Origin: Sinohyriopsis cumingii
Lineage: Eukaryota; Mollusca; Bivalvia; Unionida; Unionidae
Direction of reading: 5' to 3'
Length of the DNA stretch: 64,000 nucleotides
NCBI GenBank assembly: GCA_028554795.2
Contig: CM068835.1
Location: forward strand, 62,335,719 to 62,399,718
This document shows positions 1 through 12,504 of this stretch, piece after piece. The translations under genes were made by a program, and so were the position numbers. Position 1 is the first letter of the stretch; every line of letters starts with the position of its first letter. The notes under the pieces are model-generated. The model saw only the letters and a program-made list of their open reading frames with translations, ran no database searches and was not told the origin of the DNA.

Positions 1-2819
1 TCGTGTCTCTCTGAAAACTGTACCATGTGAGAAAGAATTTTATAAAGAAACTGGACATAAGTATTGCTAGACATATACTCAGACCTGAGACTTCATAAAA
101 GACTGCTTACTTGTGAGGCATTATTAGTGCTAGGGTTTGAGGTAATAACTTGCTATATGTTTGGTAAGGCAAAATAAGGGGCCTTATGACTTAAATTGAA
201 ACTGTGAAAAAACAAAAGGTTCAAATGCAATAAACTTTTGTTTTTCCTCATTTGTTATATTACAGTGCCATGAAAGGTCATTTCTTTTATCTTTTTAATC
301 CCTTGCCAATTTTAAGTCATCATCACTAACCAAGTCTCTAAATCAATTCTTGGCATATTTAGCTAAAATGGTGTCTACTGTTCCATTATATCATTGATTG
401 TTTAGCTTGCTTGTATGGAGCTTAACACCATTTTTCAGGACATCATAGACTTTACATGGCAGCCAACATATTTATTGGAAGAAATCAACACACATAACGC
501 TACTGGCAAACTTTCCCATATACACACATTGGTTGGACTAGAGAGAGTTGATTAGTGATGTGTATGCCTAGACCATTCTATAATCCAGGGCCCCATGATT
601 GAATACAGCTTAAAGAAATTAACCCTAATTCAATTTCCTTGTTGCATTTAAATCATAACACCCACCATGCAAAGTGACACGTCTCAAGATTTTCAAATTT
701 GTATATGTTTTGCAACTTTTAATTCTGAGTTGATGCATGTGGATGTGGAAATTCAGTTACTGAATACTTAGCTACTTATATAAGGAGCTCTCACACTGGT
801 AAAAGCATGCAGTTGGGATTTTATTTGCAAGAGGGCAATTAATTGTTCAAAATACTGTTTTAGCTAACTACATATGCGAAGGGTTGAGGTATAAAAAAGA
901 GGATCAAGAAATCCTAGCTAGTAAAGATAATTGTATCCAACTTGATAGAAAGTCAGAAGGCCTTTTAATTTTGTACAGCAGTTTCATTAAGGAACCAACT
1001 ATAATACCATTAGAAGTTTATGAGCAGCAAAAACCACATTTAGGACCAACTAGACATCAAAACCATATGCATAGTTCCATTTACGGCCAACCAGACATCA
1101 AATAGGTCATCTAGTGAAAGCACAATGTCAAAATGACCAGCCATCTAGGAGAAGTAGCAAGGAAGGGGTTTTCCAGATGCCCATTAAAACAGCCATATTG
1201 GAGGTTAGATTGGCACTATTTTCATTTACGTCCAACTAGACATAAGAAGTCTTTCACTGATATGACGATTCATTCAGGAGAAGTAGTTATAACAAGATTT
1301 TCAGGATGGCCACATTGGTGGCCTTATAGGATGTCTGTACAGCACCATAATTCTCATTCAGGACCTGCTAGACATCAACATAAGTATTTTGTACACATGT
1401 TGACACGCTGACACAATTATCCATTCAGAAGTAGCGATAAAAAGTTTCTTAATATGGCTACTGTGGCAACCACATTGTATGTGTGAGTGGCACCATCTTG
1501 TTTTTTCTTCCAGATATTTTCACACAAATATCATATTTAAAGATAACATGAATTCATACAAGATCTTGTCGGTTTATTTCATAACAGATTTTTCCCTCAT
1601 ATTAATATAATCTTTTGAAAACATTTATACATTATAGTTCTAGAAATTTTTCATGCTCTCAGAAACTATTAAAATCACAGCAGAAAGTGTTATGTTATAT
1701 CTTTATTCAACACTGAAAAATATTTATGAACTCTTAAAGTTTTTTCCCCTATATTAACTTAATTTAATGAAGATGTTCAGACTATAACCTTTCCATTGGA
1801 TTTATTTTTTCAAACATGGCGTAAAAAGTATGTTATAGTAACCAATTTTTACATTGCCTTCACCATCGCAGAAATCTCTATAATCAATTTCCTAGTAAAG
1901 AAAAGCCAAGAAAATAAATGGACAGTTAATATTCACTTCAGGATCACAGACCTGAGGCAAATATGTCATTGTTAAATCAAACATTTTTATTGTGTTTCCT
2001 TAGACCTAAATATATATATATACTTGCTGTTACTCTAAACGAAGGCTGGTGATCCAGTTGATAACCTTTTGGGGGTTTTAAGGATGTCTTTAAAATTAAG
2101 GCCTTAAAAATGTTGAGATCTTATATTAAAAATGACAATTTGAGCCTTGCAGATTCATGTCCACAGGTGCCCAAATATAAAAAAAGGGGCGGGGGGTGCA
2201 AGGGGCAAGCTTGTTGGTGTGTTATAAAATAACTGACTTATCATCGGTGTGCTGACAGGTAATGTGTAATTAAATCACTGTTGTAATATTAATAATGAGC
2301 GAGTCTGCACAAAGGAATTTCATACAGCTAAACTAACTCAACAACTAGAGGCAATTAAGAAATATATCCACATTCGTGATTCTGTCAAATGGCAGATACA
2401 ACAGCATCAGGAAGCTCAAGTGGCATTTACAGAAGGTAAAGAGCCGCTATACTTGTTATCTTTTTAGGGATGTGCTTGGATTTTGCCCTCAAGCTGGAGC
2501 AGTCATAGGATATATAATAAATCGCCACGGTCGGAATTTATCCCCAAGCTGGGGTAATCGATGGGTAAAGTCTTATCCACAGTCGGGGATTTATTCAAGC
2601 TTCAGGTGCAAGTTTTTGTGCATCTCCATGCCCTTGCATAAAACACAGTTACACGTTTTTTTATATAGATATTTTTCAGTTGTAGACAGGAATAATATGT
2701 ATTTGCGAGTGTTTGAAATGAATGGGTTCATTATGAATTGAGTGGCACTACATTTCAAAAGCAAAATTGGATTGAAATGCAAGAACTGTAGTACGGAATT
2801 AGTGTTGGTTCTGGATCGT
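1..2819. other. non-coding stretch, no gene seen
   Basis: I see no credible coding sequence here. The short open frames have no family resemblance and no splice context. The segment is AT-rich with scattered homopolymers, and degenerate repeats at about 1.0-1.4 kb are listed separately. Confidence 0.5.
1020..1400. repeat. degenerate tandem repeat, period about 140-180 bp
   Basis: A motif close to CCAACTAGACATCAA recurs near 1045, 1087, 1229 and 1364. It is interleaved with recurring 'CAGGATGGCCACATTGG'-like and 'AGGAGAAGTAG' pieces, which gives an old, diverged tandem or interspersed repeat. The long open frames over this stretch (884-1105, 1133-1411) reflect the repeats and are not taken as genes. 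Confidence 0.4.
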
Positions 2820-2832
2820 AGAATGGAATTGT

Positions 2833-3149
2833 GTGTGTGTGATTGGATTTTTAACGTAGCTTGAATAATTTTTCAGTCATATTGCTACGATGTCTGCAGT
2901 GTGGCAGTTTATAGTGATGTATAGCACTGGGGCATCATGCTGCAAACATGTAGTATGATGTTGCACCCAGTCACATTATCCTGACACCAGGCCGATCAGT
3001 CCTAACACTAACCTCTTAATGCTGAGCGTCTAGCGAGGTAGCTGTTAATACCATTTTTGTAAGTCTTTGGTATGACTTGGCTGGGGTTTGAACCCATGAC
3101 CTCCCGCTTCTGAGGCGGACGCTCTAACCACTAGGACACTGGAGTGGTC
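2833..3149 (-). mobile_element. tRNA-derived SINE, full-length copy with target duplication
   Basis: Read on the minus strand this starts with a tRNA-like head. A box-A-like TAGTGGTTAGAGCGTCCGCC is followed by a B-box GGTTCAAACCC, then a body and a (GT)n-type tail at 2833. A 13-bp direct repeat, AGAATGGAATTGT, flanks it at 2820-2832 and 3150-3162, the signature of LINE-driven retroposition. The same family recurs near 38.56, 51.46, 59.70 and 63.01 kb, which supports a family and not a single tRNA gene. Confidence 0.85.
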
Positions 3150-3857
3150 AGAATGGAATTGTAACAATTACAATGGAAGCAATTTGTATTATGCTTGTTG
3201 GGGCATTCCTCACTGATGGCTGTCAGTGACATCATCATGGGAATGTGTAACAGCCACATTTTGTAAGAACAAGGTGTAGTTGGTGAACAATACAGACACT
3301 TTTCTGCCATTTCCACTGGCATCATCTCATATGATGTTATTTAAAAAAACTTCCTACAACATACTCACAACATATAAAACCTATATGCAAATCTGATGAA
3401 AGCTGCTTGTGTTTCTGAAACACATATTCCATACTGGTGGCAAGAATGTCCAAATCTACATTACAAAAATGAAAACATTACCATCCACCTAGGAGTTGCA
3501 AATGTATGAAATCCTCTTGTTGGGTAGTTTTACTAACAGGCTTTACAGCAGGGCCTTCCATTAGATTTAAATGTGGCAGGTAAGTTGACAAAGTAGGGTG
3601 GGGGGTTGGGGGGACCTACCCCAATGGGGATAATTCATTTTTTTTTTAAAGTAGCATGGTGTAAAGTAAAAGTAGATGGGCTGATAAGGAATCCACTGAA
3701 TTTACAGACTAAAGGTTCAGACATTTGTTTTTAAGAGAAAAATGAAAGAAGGAAACAATACAACAGATATTTTAATATGACTTTAATGTTTATTTTCTAG
3801 ATTTAATTAAGATTATGAATCAGAATCAGTCTCCAACTCCACTGTAAAGTTTATCTA

Positions 3858-6800
3858 TTACTTCTTCTGCTCAGGCACCTGCAAATTAAAACAAAATTGT
3901 AATGCTTAAATAAAGTCATATCATCTCAGCACTAGTTACATATGCAGAAGTCATGTTAATCAGCATTATAAAAATGTATGAAATTTTCTTCACTGCACTT
4001 GTGCTTCCCTTACTATCGTTAAGCCATGATACAAGATAACTTTGCACTTACTTATCATTTCTGGCAAGTGGATGGTGCAATCAATTTGCACAAAGATGAA
4101 TTTATTTCATCCAAATATTTCATGTGAATAAAAATTCCAAATGGAGGCACTTGTCCGATCAGACAAGATATATGCATATTGTAGTTAGCTGGACTCTAGC
4201 TTTGATAGTCCTGGGCAATAGGATAAGCTGATTTTGTTATCAGTTTAGAAATGCATCCGCTTTGCAAATACTATGCTTTAAAAGACGAAACTGAATCCAA
4301 TATTGATGAAATAAGAGTCATTTGGATTACCTTGTTTTTTATCATTCTGCGTTGGTTGGGTGCATATTTGAGGGTCTCTGATATGGTCTCTTCCATTCCA
4401 TTTGCCTTTGCTTTGCCATTAGTTTTCAAGCAGGCTTCTGCAAGAGTAATACAATGTTTTAAAAAAGTTTCACAACAAAGGATGCATTGCATTTTTCTAA
4501 ATGCCAGCAATAATCAATGGAATATTTTTAAAACATGTACTTTGAAATGTGGTCTCAAGTTACTTTATCAATTCATTTAAAAATCTCTGGCAAGTCACAT
4601 GAAAAACACAATTTAAATCAAGCCATACTTACTTATCAAAACCTGACATATCACAAGCTCTTGAAATGCTTTTTTCCCTTTACGTCCCTTTGGACTATAC
4701 TCTGGCCAGTCTTTTTGTTTTAAGCTTTTTCATCATCCTGCAGACACTATCCCCAATTGTAAACCTGCCAAGGGAGCTCAAGTAGCATATCTGAAAATAA
4801 TAATAATAATAATATTACTATTTTTTGATTTTGATATTATTATTAGTAGTAGTATTTCATGATCGATGTGACAAAATATGCTTGTATATAGTTATTTTTT
4901 GCCATGGTTTTGCAAGCAAATTTAATTTCTCTAACTTGAAAAAAATTTGATAACATTAACTATGCAACACAATGTACTAATAGCAATTATAAACCAAATT
5001 AACCACCGTGAATCTATTAACTTCATAAATGACATTCACTCAAGGATTGAATTAAAGTAGTCACATAATATGTAATAGTGTATATGTAGTAAAATACCTG
5101 TTACATGTTCATCTCTAAACATGTTTTGGCCTACATCCGTAAGACAAAACAGCCGACCACTACATGTTCACCCCACCCCCAAAAATAATTATACAGGCAC
5201 TGCAGAACTTGCATAATGCATATTGAGGTTCACAACAGCAAATAAAGGTTATAACAGTTTTTTTAAATAGAAAATAAAGCCCCAATTTACCATCTTCTTG
5301 GAGAGTTTGGGATTCTCCTCCAACCTCTGGCAAAGGCCCTCTAGTTCCTCCACTGAATCACATGGCATTGCAAGAATTTCTTCTCTATATTCTGTGTCTG
5401 GGCCTTGTGTATGAACTTGGAGGGCCAGCTGCTCCAACAAATTCTCAATATTTGTGTCCAGTTTCATAAGTACATTCAACTGGAAATCTGTAACAGATTT
5501 GTGATGAAATTAGTTTTGAAAGATCAAGATCATTATTATAAACTCCTTAAAAAGATCTGTACAGTGAACATGGGTTTAACAATGAAATATATTTATGGAA
5601 TGAAATACATGGTTTTTGTACAGTTTATATGAAAACTTTTCCCATAATCCTTTATTTTTTTATTCCCTGGATATGTTGTTTCACTGCTGGTGTCTGTAAA
5701 GTCTGCATTCAATGTAGATGGTTTAGGCGTCTGACTTACACAAGACAATGGTATACATCAGAAAGAAAAATAAAAAAAACCAATGGAATGATGAACAGTC
5801 GACACATCAATGAAAAACAATTCATTGTTTATTTGCACAAATAAGTCTTGAACAGTATGTTTTATGACCTATAATTTAATTAATTAACATCTCACAATGT
5901 TCTGAAATAACAGTATCTAAGCTACAAGAGCTTGTGCTTTCATGTCATAATCTTCCATTTTGCAAACAAATTTTGATGTTGAATCAATGTATATGACCTT
6001 AGCATTGAACACTAACATTCAAAATGTCTACAAGATGACAAGACTATTATCAACTGAAGTGACAACAAACCAATGAGTTTTACGTGCATTGAACATAAGC
6101 ATTTTTAAATGCTACAAAATGTGTTTTTAGTGTATGGCCACAAATTACCCAACATTTTGTCAAACATAAAACAGTTCTACTACCTTAGATGAGAATTAAA
6201 TTCATAAATACAGTGTATAATTGACCTACTCGTATTTAGAGAGCTGTAAATGAAATAAGAGATTATATAAAAGTCAACACCTGTAGTATTTGTTTCATTA
6301 TTCTATAATGTACATTTTTTTTCCATCCTCAATACTTACTACTTGCAGAGGAACTGGCAGAGAGAAATCTTTATATTCTCCACTCCAGAGTGGATGGGGA
6401 TGGTGATGGTGTTGTCCTTCTGGATGCAGCTAAGAGTATAAAGATTATCACTACTCCTTAATTGCAGTAAAAAAGAAACAAAGAAATCAGACTGGATTTT
6501 TTGGCATGTAAACAAAATGCATACTGGTTGCAATGACCACTGTATATAAAGCAGTGATACAATATATCACAAAATGCATTCTTTTTTAACAAAACATCTA
6601 TCTCATATATACAGCATCATGAGTAAGTAAGTACTCTTAAACACATCTTATTAAACAGACAGAAAAATGATGAAATTTATACATACTTTTGATAAAGAAT
6701 TTCCAATTGTGGCATGGTATAAAAGCAATTGATAAAAAATAAAAAGAGACCAGATAAACTAAATAGAACATACCAGCAGGATAAGAGGAAATCTTGGAGT

Positions 6801-6899
6801 CTGCAAAATACTCTCCATTTCAGGAGGTTTTGGATGAGATGGCTGACCAGAAAGGTTTCCACTTGAGATTTTCATCTTTTTTCAGTTCTTCATTTTCAT
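3858..6899 (-). CDS. spliced host-type gene, DUF4806-like protein (six exons, one frameshift)
   Basis: Six minus-strand exons with GT/AG borders can be joined in phase: 6899-6774, 6429-6340, 5479-5291, 4790-4633, 4437-4331 and 3878-3858 (TAA stop). A plausible start is the ATG at 6875, because an in-frame TGA lies just before it. Exon 3 (63 codons, phase 0) encodes an amphipathic 'LNVLMKLDTNIENLLEQL' helix and an acidic 'DSVEELEGLCQRLEENP' segment. Exon 4 encodes 'CYLSSLGRFTIGDSVCRM' followed, one frame over, by 'GRKGKKAFQELVI'. Exon 5 ends in 'ETLKYAPNQRR'. This order resembles the DUF4806 domain common in invertebrate predicted proteins, whose function is unknown. The predicted product is about 220 aa and the His-rich exon 2 is of no known role. 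Exon 4 is 158 nt, one base too long for the frame set by exons 3 and 5. The A-rich run near 4696-4710 is the likely site, so this is a real inactivating indel or a sequence error. Family assignment is from memory of the motif pattern. Confidence 0.6.
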
Positions 6900-7384
6900 C
6901 TGAAATGTCAATGAGAACTTGTAAATACTGTATGAGTCCTTGAATACACTGACTCCTTGTGACATACAGGGTTTGCAGAACAATCGCTAGCAATATTCAC
7001 CACTTTTAAATCCAGCTGGTGAATTTTCACCATGAAATGCATCCGAATGCAGTGAATAATCTTGGATTAAAGACAAAATAGTGTACAGAAATGTGCAATA
7101 AATTAGTCAAGCTCCAGACAAAACAAAGATATGATTTATCTCTGATTCATAATGACTTTTCTTGTGCTACACATTTTACCAATGCAAATTACATTGAATT
7201 TTGTAAATTAAATGGTACAATTAAGATATGTATGTCAAAAGATTACTAATCTTCAGCTTTCCAATTAATGCTAAACACAAGTATCAAGTCATGTATTTAG
7301 TCTCTCACCACCAATAAATGCATTTTTAAGTAATCATCCTAGAGTGCACCAAAGTCATGTGAACTTGATCCAATTCCAACATTA

Positions 7385-8862
7385 CTGCTGCTTGAGTGCT
7401 TAGATCCAGTATTGCCTTCACTAACTGATGTTATTAATACCTCTCTCTCATCAGCATAATTTCCATCATTTTTCAAAACTCCCATTGTAAAACCTCTGCT
7501 GAAGAAACTAACACTACACCATAAGGATTTAAAGAACTACTGCCCGGTTTCTAATCTCCAATTCATATAAAAAATCTTACAAAAGGTTGTTCAATCCCAG
7601 CTTGCATCTTGTCTGAATTCAAACAGTCTTTTTAGCAATGTACAATCTGCATATTGCCCTTGCCACAGGACACAAATTGTGTCTGCAAATAGATTACACT
7701 CCAGCCCAGTTGATCTATGTTGTGGTGTTGCACAGGGGTCTGTTCTTGGACCTGTTCTCTACACTCTATACACTCAGCTGCTCTCAAGTGTCATAGATCA
7801 TCATCCAGTGTCTCACCAGTTGTACACTGATGACACCCAAATATACAAATCTAGCCACCCAACTGAAGTTGATGCTACCATCCAAGGTGTAGAGATGTGC
7901 ATTTCTGATGTGAAATCATGGATGACTTGTAACAAGCTGCAGATGAATGATGATAAAACTGAGGCCATTCTGATTACAACACAAAGACTTTCTCATTCAC
8001 GTCCTTTACCTCACACAATAAATATCAGCAACACCAACATTAAATTCACACAATCAGTACAAAACCTAGGTGCTACTCTGGACAGTACTCTCACATTGCA
8101 CCAACATGTCATGAACATATGCAAGGCTGCATATCTTGAGCTGAGACGCATCAGCTCCATTCTCAGATATCTTTCAGTTGATGCCACTAAAACACTTGTG
8201 TGTTCATTACTACTTTCAAGACTGGACTATGGTAACTCAATTCTGTCTGGTTCATCTTAATATCTACTGCAGAGACTTCAAAAAGTTCAAAACATAGCTG
8301 CTTGGATCATACTTAGAGTACCACAATCAGAGCACACCTCCCCGCTGCTCTGTACCCAACACTGGCTATCCATTCGATCCAGAATCAAACACAACATTAG
8401 TTCTCTGTGCTACGTTTCACTGACAGACTCTAGTCCAACATACCTATCCGACCTCACCTATGTGTACACACAAGCAAGATACTTACACTCCTCTTCCGAC
8501 AATCATATACTCATTATTCTCACTATGAAAACAGAGTCACATGGACAGCATTCTTTTGCATACCAGGGCCCAGCAACATGGAATGAATTGCCCACTGAAC
8601 TTAGACACAAAGACGCAGTGATCCCATTCAAGAGTGCTCTCAAAACTACTTATTCTGACTGCAAAAACAAACTTAATGACTTAATAATGTTAACTACCTT
8701 AAATATTCTCAGCATGTTTTTTATGTTTTCTAATTTCATGGTGTTTGTTTTTGTAATCATATCATTGTGTATGTTTTTATGTTGTCTAATGTTGCAAAGC
8801 GCTTAGAGCTTCTAAAGATTAGGCGCTATACAAAGTCCTCATTATTATTATTATTATATTTA
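7385..8862 (+). mobile_element. 5'-truncated non-LTR retrotransposon, CR1/L2-like, broken
   Basis: A degraded reverse transcriptase reads on the plus strand. Around 7480-7570 comes a 'KPLLKK...LKNYCPVSNLQF'-type segment, then an intact stretch 7679-8260 with the RT motifs 'GVAQGSVLGPVLYTLYT' and 'YTDDTQIY' (the catalytic YADD-like box) and the downstream 'NKLQMNDDKTEAILI'. After a break, a C-terminal piece (8462-8806) has the usual 'HSFAYQGPATWNELPTEL' end. The 3' end carries a 'GCGCTTAGAGC...TAGGCGCTATACAAAG' tail followed by (ATT)n, typical of CR1/L2-type elements. Stops and frame changes make it non-functional. No 5' end, ORF1 or endonuclease is present. Confidence 0.85.
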
Positions 8863-9829
8863 GCTTGGATGAATATTTTTTAAATCAGTGGCCATAACTA
8901 AAACAATGGGATTTTGTTTTATGATCATAAAAGTATGTTGGACACCATCCATGATGTACAATGCTGTCTGACATTTCTATGCACCTAAGGTTTCCATCTC
9001 AAATATTAAAGCAAAATGCATACCAAATTTGACAGATTGACGAAAATAAAAAAAAGCAATGCTTACCATTTGAAAAGAGGCAATTGTCACTAGAATATTC
9101 TATTCAAAATGATATTAATTTTGGACACAGGGGATACCACCCCCATGTTTTCCTGACTCGTGATATGTCGGCCTATTCTGTGCACAGCTTTAAAAGATGT
9201 AATGTTTATCCATCGAGCTATAGAAATGAAATACATTTACTGTAGACTGTTTCTGTCAGCAGTTAAGTTGAGTAATTAGGTCAGGTTTATAGCTAGTTTA
9301 CAAAATTCAGTGTAGAATGCCAATAAATGACAAGATATATTTTTGCAAACTAAAGTGATCTTGAAAAAAGATTAGTAAAGTTTAACATTTTATAAAAAAT
9401 AAGCTATTATGTGGAAGAGAAACAACAATGAAATAGGATGCAATGTGTTTGCGTCTTGTTGATGGGGGAAAATTACTAAAGAATTTAGAAACAGACTATA
9501 CGCTGGGGAATTTTTTGAGAATTTATGTTCTGGCGACAAGTTTACATATTGGGTAGCAGATGATTTTGCATGTGCGGGACAACTTCTTGCAAAATTGGAA
9601 ACTTGGATTAAAATGCAGTATTGTTTTAAGGTATACATTTACCATATTTTATATAATGTATTGTATGATTCTAAAAGATGCATAGTTAATCGGAATTTCT
9701 GGGTTACAGATTCAAGAAGGTCATGGAGTGGGTCTACATGTTGACTAATAAATTACTATTTGATCCCCTAGGTGATATTTCAATTCTAAATTAAAACTAA
9801 TAATACTTAATGTATAACCAAAAATGCGA

Positions 9830-10255
9830 CAACCTGGTGGAGAGGCGAAAATGGATATAAAAAACTTCCATATAGCCTCAGCAAATTTAAACTGAATAAA
9901 TAGGGAAAAAATAATTAAACTAAACAACAAGACAAATTATGATATGACTTTCATACAAGAAACACATAATAAGTTGACTAAAGAACTAATAACTTCATAT
10001 GAGGAAAAATTAAATGGGGTTATAATTGTAAATGATTATAAGGAGATGTAAGGGGAGGGGTAGCTACTTTTATCAAGAATAAAATGGGAGTAACTTGGGA
10101 GCAAAAAAACAAGGGAAACTTTTTTGCAGGAAGATTGATACATATTGTGATACAGGACACTCATTTTATAAATGTATAAATACCTGCTAATAAAAACAAA
10201 AAGCAACAATTCATTGAAAACCTGTTTAAATATGTAGAAACAATTTCAAAGGCCC
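9830..10255 (+). pseudogene. LINE apurinic endonuclease fragment (Tx1/L1-like), decayed
   Basis: Around 9925-9985 the plus strand reads 'NYDMTFIQETHNKLTKELI', the E-T-H motif of the exonuclease-endonuclease-phosphatase fold. Further fragments in shifted frames read 'GGVATFIKNKMGVTWEQ' and 'QDTHFINVY'. Several frameshifts and stops are visible. It resembles the endonuclease at 37.8-37.2 kb. No RT follows, so it is an isolated remnant. Confidence 0.65.
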
Positions 10256-10836
10256 CCCTCCAATCTGTGTTGATATTGATGGAAATATTGTGGATCTGAT
10301 GTGCAATCTTACTGCATGCAAATCTTTCCAGAAAGCACCTATGTACTGTTTAGACACCGGTATTTGGTAACAGCCATATCTAGCGCAAAATTCAAAATGG
10401 TCATAGGACAGAAGGTTGAGTAGCTACAATGTCATAGCCTCAATGTCTCCACGAAGTAGGGATAGTAATATTTGTGCTAGGGTTGTGCTATTCCATGTCG
10501 ATTTACAAGTAACCAAACAGGATTTGATTTGGAAATATTTTTCGCAAAAAGATCTCTTCTGCCAATGGTAGCTCAATGGCTGGGAGAAATACTGGCAAGT
10601 CAGATGTGTATAAAATGTACAGCAATGTGTGCAGATAAAATTGTCAAAAATGTTTGCAGGTTTTAATGAAAGGGCTATATCAGCCTTGAAAGTGCCAGAA
10701 ATTATCATTATAGATGTGGCTTGAGTCTACATGTTTTCAGTTAACAAAAACAGAGTATCAAAGCTAGTAACTGGCATCCTTGTTAATTTGACTAATAACT
10801 ATTTTTAATTAACCATTTCAGATTTATAAATATATA

Positions 10837-10842
10837 CTCAAT
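10837..10842. repeat. left 6-bp target-site duplication (CTCAAT)
   Basis: CTCAAT directly precedes the first base of the left terminal inverted repeat and is repeated exactly at 23030-23035. A 6-bp duplication is the size known for Polinton/Maverick insertions made by a retroviral-type integrase. Confidence 0.9.
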
Positions 10843-10854
10843 AGTAGTGAAGTG

Positions 10855-11125
10855 GGATGATATAGCATCAATGGGACTTACCATTAAAAACCACCCTGGG
10901 ACGATATAGCGTCAATGGGAAATTTAACATTATGGAAACCCTTGGGACGATATAGCGTCAAGGGGAATTTAACATGGGAATATGGGACTGTTTAGCGTCA
11001 AGGGGAATTGAACAGGGTGGGACTGTACAGCGTCAAGGGGAATTTAACATGGGCAAAAAAAAAAAAAAAAAAAAAAATCTTGGGCCTGTTGAGCATCAAG
11101 GGGAAATGGAACAGGGTCAGGACCC
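10855..11125 (+). repeat. iteron array in left TIR
   Basis: Six units of about 35-63 bp share the pattern GGGAC..(TA)TAGCGTCAA.GGGGAA followed by TTTAACA or TGGAACA. The right TIR has the mirror set. Iterons at the ends of a protein-primed linear replicon are candidate sites for an origin-binding or integrase protein. That role is inference. Confidence 0.7.
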
Positions 11126-11267
11126 TATTTTAATAAGGTCCCGACCTGATGGGTCTATGGAAATGGAACAGGCGAATATTGAAACAGGGAGGGGTCTCTA
11201 TTTTTTATTTTTTAAAAAAAAAAAAAAAAAAAAAGAAAAAAAAAAGGGTAGGCAATGAAAGTCAAGA

Positions 11268-11303
11268 TCTTTTCGAGACCTATGAGTGGCCCTGAAAAGG
11301 GCC
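11268..11303 (-). terminator. histone-type mRNA 3' end signal (stem-loop plus purine-rich element), left TIR
   Basis: On the minus strand CCAAA precedes GGCCCTTTTCAGGGCC (11303-11288: 6-bp stem, TTTC loop) and ACTCA follows. GAAAAGA (11274-11268) begins 13 nt after the stem. This matches the metazoan replication-dependent histone mRNA 3' stem-loop and resembles the U7-binding histone downstream element. It lies 18 nt after the TAG (11324-11322) that ends the minus-strand gene inside the element. Confidence 0.8.
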
Positions 11304-11321
11304 TTTGGGTTTCTTCTTCTT

Positions 11322-11917
11322 CTAACTCTTCCACTTCTTCAACCATCTTCTAACTTTTACCAATATTCCTGTCATCTTCTTCTTTATTTCTGACTCAGGC
11401 ATCCAGTCAGGATGACCTATCACTCGGAATTTCTCCTGTATTCTTATCCAGTTATTGTTGAGTTTCTCAAAGCTTTTTTTCTCTTTCTATTTTCTTCTTC
11501 TTTTCTTTCCTTAGACCACTTTTCTTTGATGTTCTTTACCTCTTCCGTCAGCACTTTCCTCATTACTTCTTCCGTTTTTGTCAACTGGTCGAACCCCCAT
11601 TTTACGTATCACCACTCCATCCAATACAATACTTTTTCCAGGAAGCACCCGACTTGGATGACATGGTCCAGTGCTTCCTTCAAACTTCCCACTCTGACAT
11701 AAGGTGGGTCAGTAAATCCGCTTGACTTGCTGACTTCTTCTTCTATCATCCCTGCGATGAGATCTCCGGCCACCTTTAGTCCTTTGACTTGAATAGTTAA
11801 CAAGTCTTGCCTATTTCCATCACTCCATTCCTTTTCTATTCTTCCTACAACATATTCAACATCCATTATCCAAAAATAGATATCTCTTAATAGATTGAAT
11901 AATTTTGTCACCTCCAT
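11322..11917 (-). pseudogene. charged, coiled-coil-like protein of the Polinton-like element, broken
   Basis: The start ATG at 11917 opens a 102-codon frame beginning 'MEVTKLFNLLRDIYFWIMDV' and ending at TGA 11608-11606. The same frame continues after the stop with a Lys/Glu-rich helical segment ('EEVKNIKEKWSKERKEEE') and then shifts by one frame near 11.47 kb to a basic tail ending at TAG 11324-11322. The ancestral protein was about 195-200 aa, with an N-terminal hydrophobic/helical half and a highly charged C-terminal half. I do not recognise the family. A weak TATAATT lies about 60 bp upstream of the ATG, and a histone-type stem-loop begins 18 nt after the last stop. The plus-strand ORF over 11412-11702 is its antisense shadow. 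Confidence 0.6.
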
Positions 11918-12504
11918 CTTCTTTGTTTATTCCGTGGAATGGTCTGAACGATTGTTGTTGTTGTTGAGTTGAATTATAGTGGCGTGCGCTTCGCATTGAG
12001 CATGTACCACTGGTTTATGATTCCACAGGCACCTAACTGATTACTCCTTGGAGGAAGGAATGGAGCCACTTCCTCCAGGCATATCTGTGTTCACAGAACA
12101 CTAATTGATTGGGCCGTCAGGTCAAGGTACTTTTGTGTACACATCGATCTGATTGTAAGGCCTATGTTTTGTTTGAGTGGGATTGGACCCAGCACACACT
12201 CTGTCATTCATTTGCATTGATTAGCGACTAGTGGGATTGGACCCGATCTAGTCCGTATTTTTAATTTATGATGCGTGCACTGCACGTATGTGTTTTGATG
12301 TCTGTCCGTCGCAAAGGGCGAAAGTGGTCAGGCTCGGGCGGAGTTGTCTTGCCACAGGTTAGCAGGGTTTTTCCGATCCAGGGTATTTTTGTTCTAAATT
12401 TCCGTCTTTGGAATTTTGAATCATAAAAACTCTGTGCTGTTTTTAAGAGAGATAGAGTCTATTGAGGTCGATGTTAGCTTTTAGATGACAGTATTTGTCG
12501 ATTG

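Larger units (their letters stand above)
10843..11312 (+). repeat. left terminal inverted repeat with iterons and a minus-strand histone-like 3' signal
   Basis: This matches the reverse complement of 22573-23029 over its whole length; the main difference is the length of internal poly-A runs. The outer half has six degenerate iterons with the core AGCGTCAA or AGCATCAA at 10864, 10908, 10954, 10994, 11029 and 11092. The inner end holds a perfect histone-type stem-loop on the minus strand (11288-11303). Confidence 0.93.

Noticed and set aside
3065..3149. tRNA gene on the minus strand
   Set aside because: The A and B boxes fit, but the unit continues into a body with a (GT)n tail, is flanked by a 13-bp target duplication and recurs several times, so it is a SINE head.
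9390..9638. 82-aa minus-strand ORF as a host exon
   Set aside because: No splice sites or family resemblance; it lies among transposon remnants.
11288..11303. bacterial-type intrinsic terminator
   Set aside because: The stem-loop is not followed by a T-run on the transcribed strand, and the context is eukaryotic; the histone 3' stem-loop explains loop, flanks and downstream purines.
11412..11702. 96-aa plus-strand ORF
   Set aside because: It is antisense to a Lys/Glu-rich minus-strand gene; its Phe/Ser/Leu-rich composition is what the complement of that gene gives.
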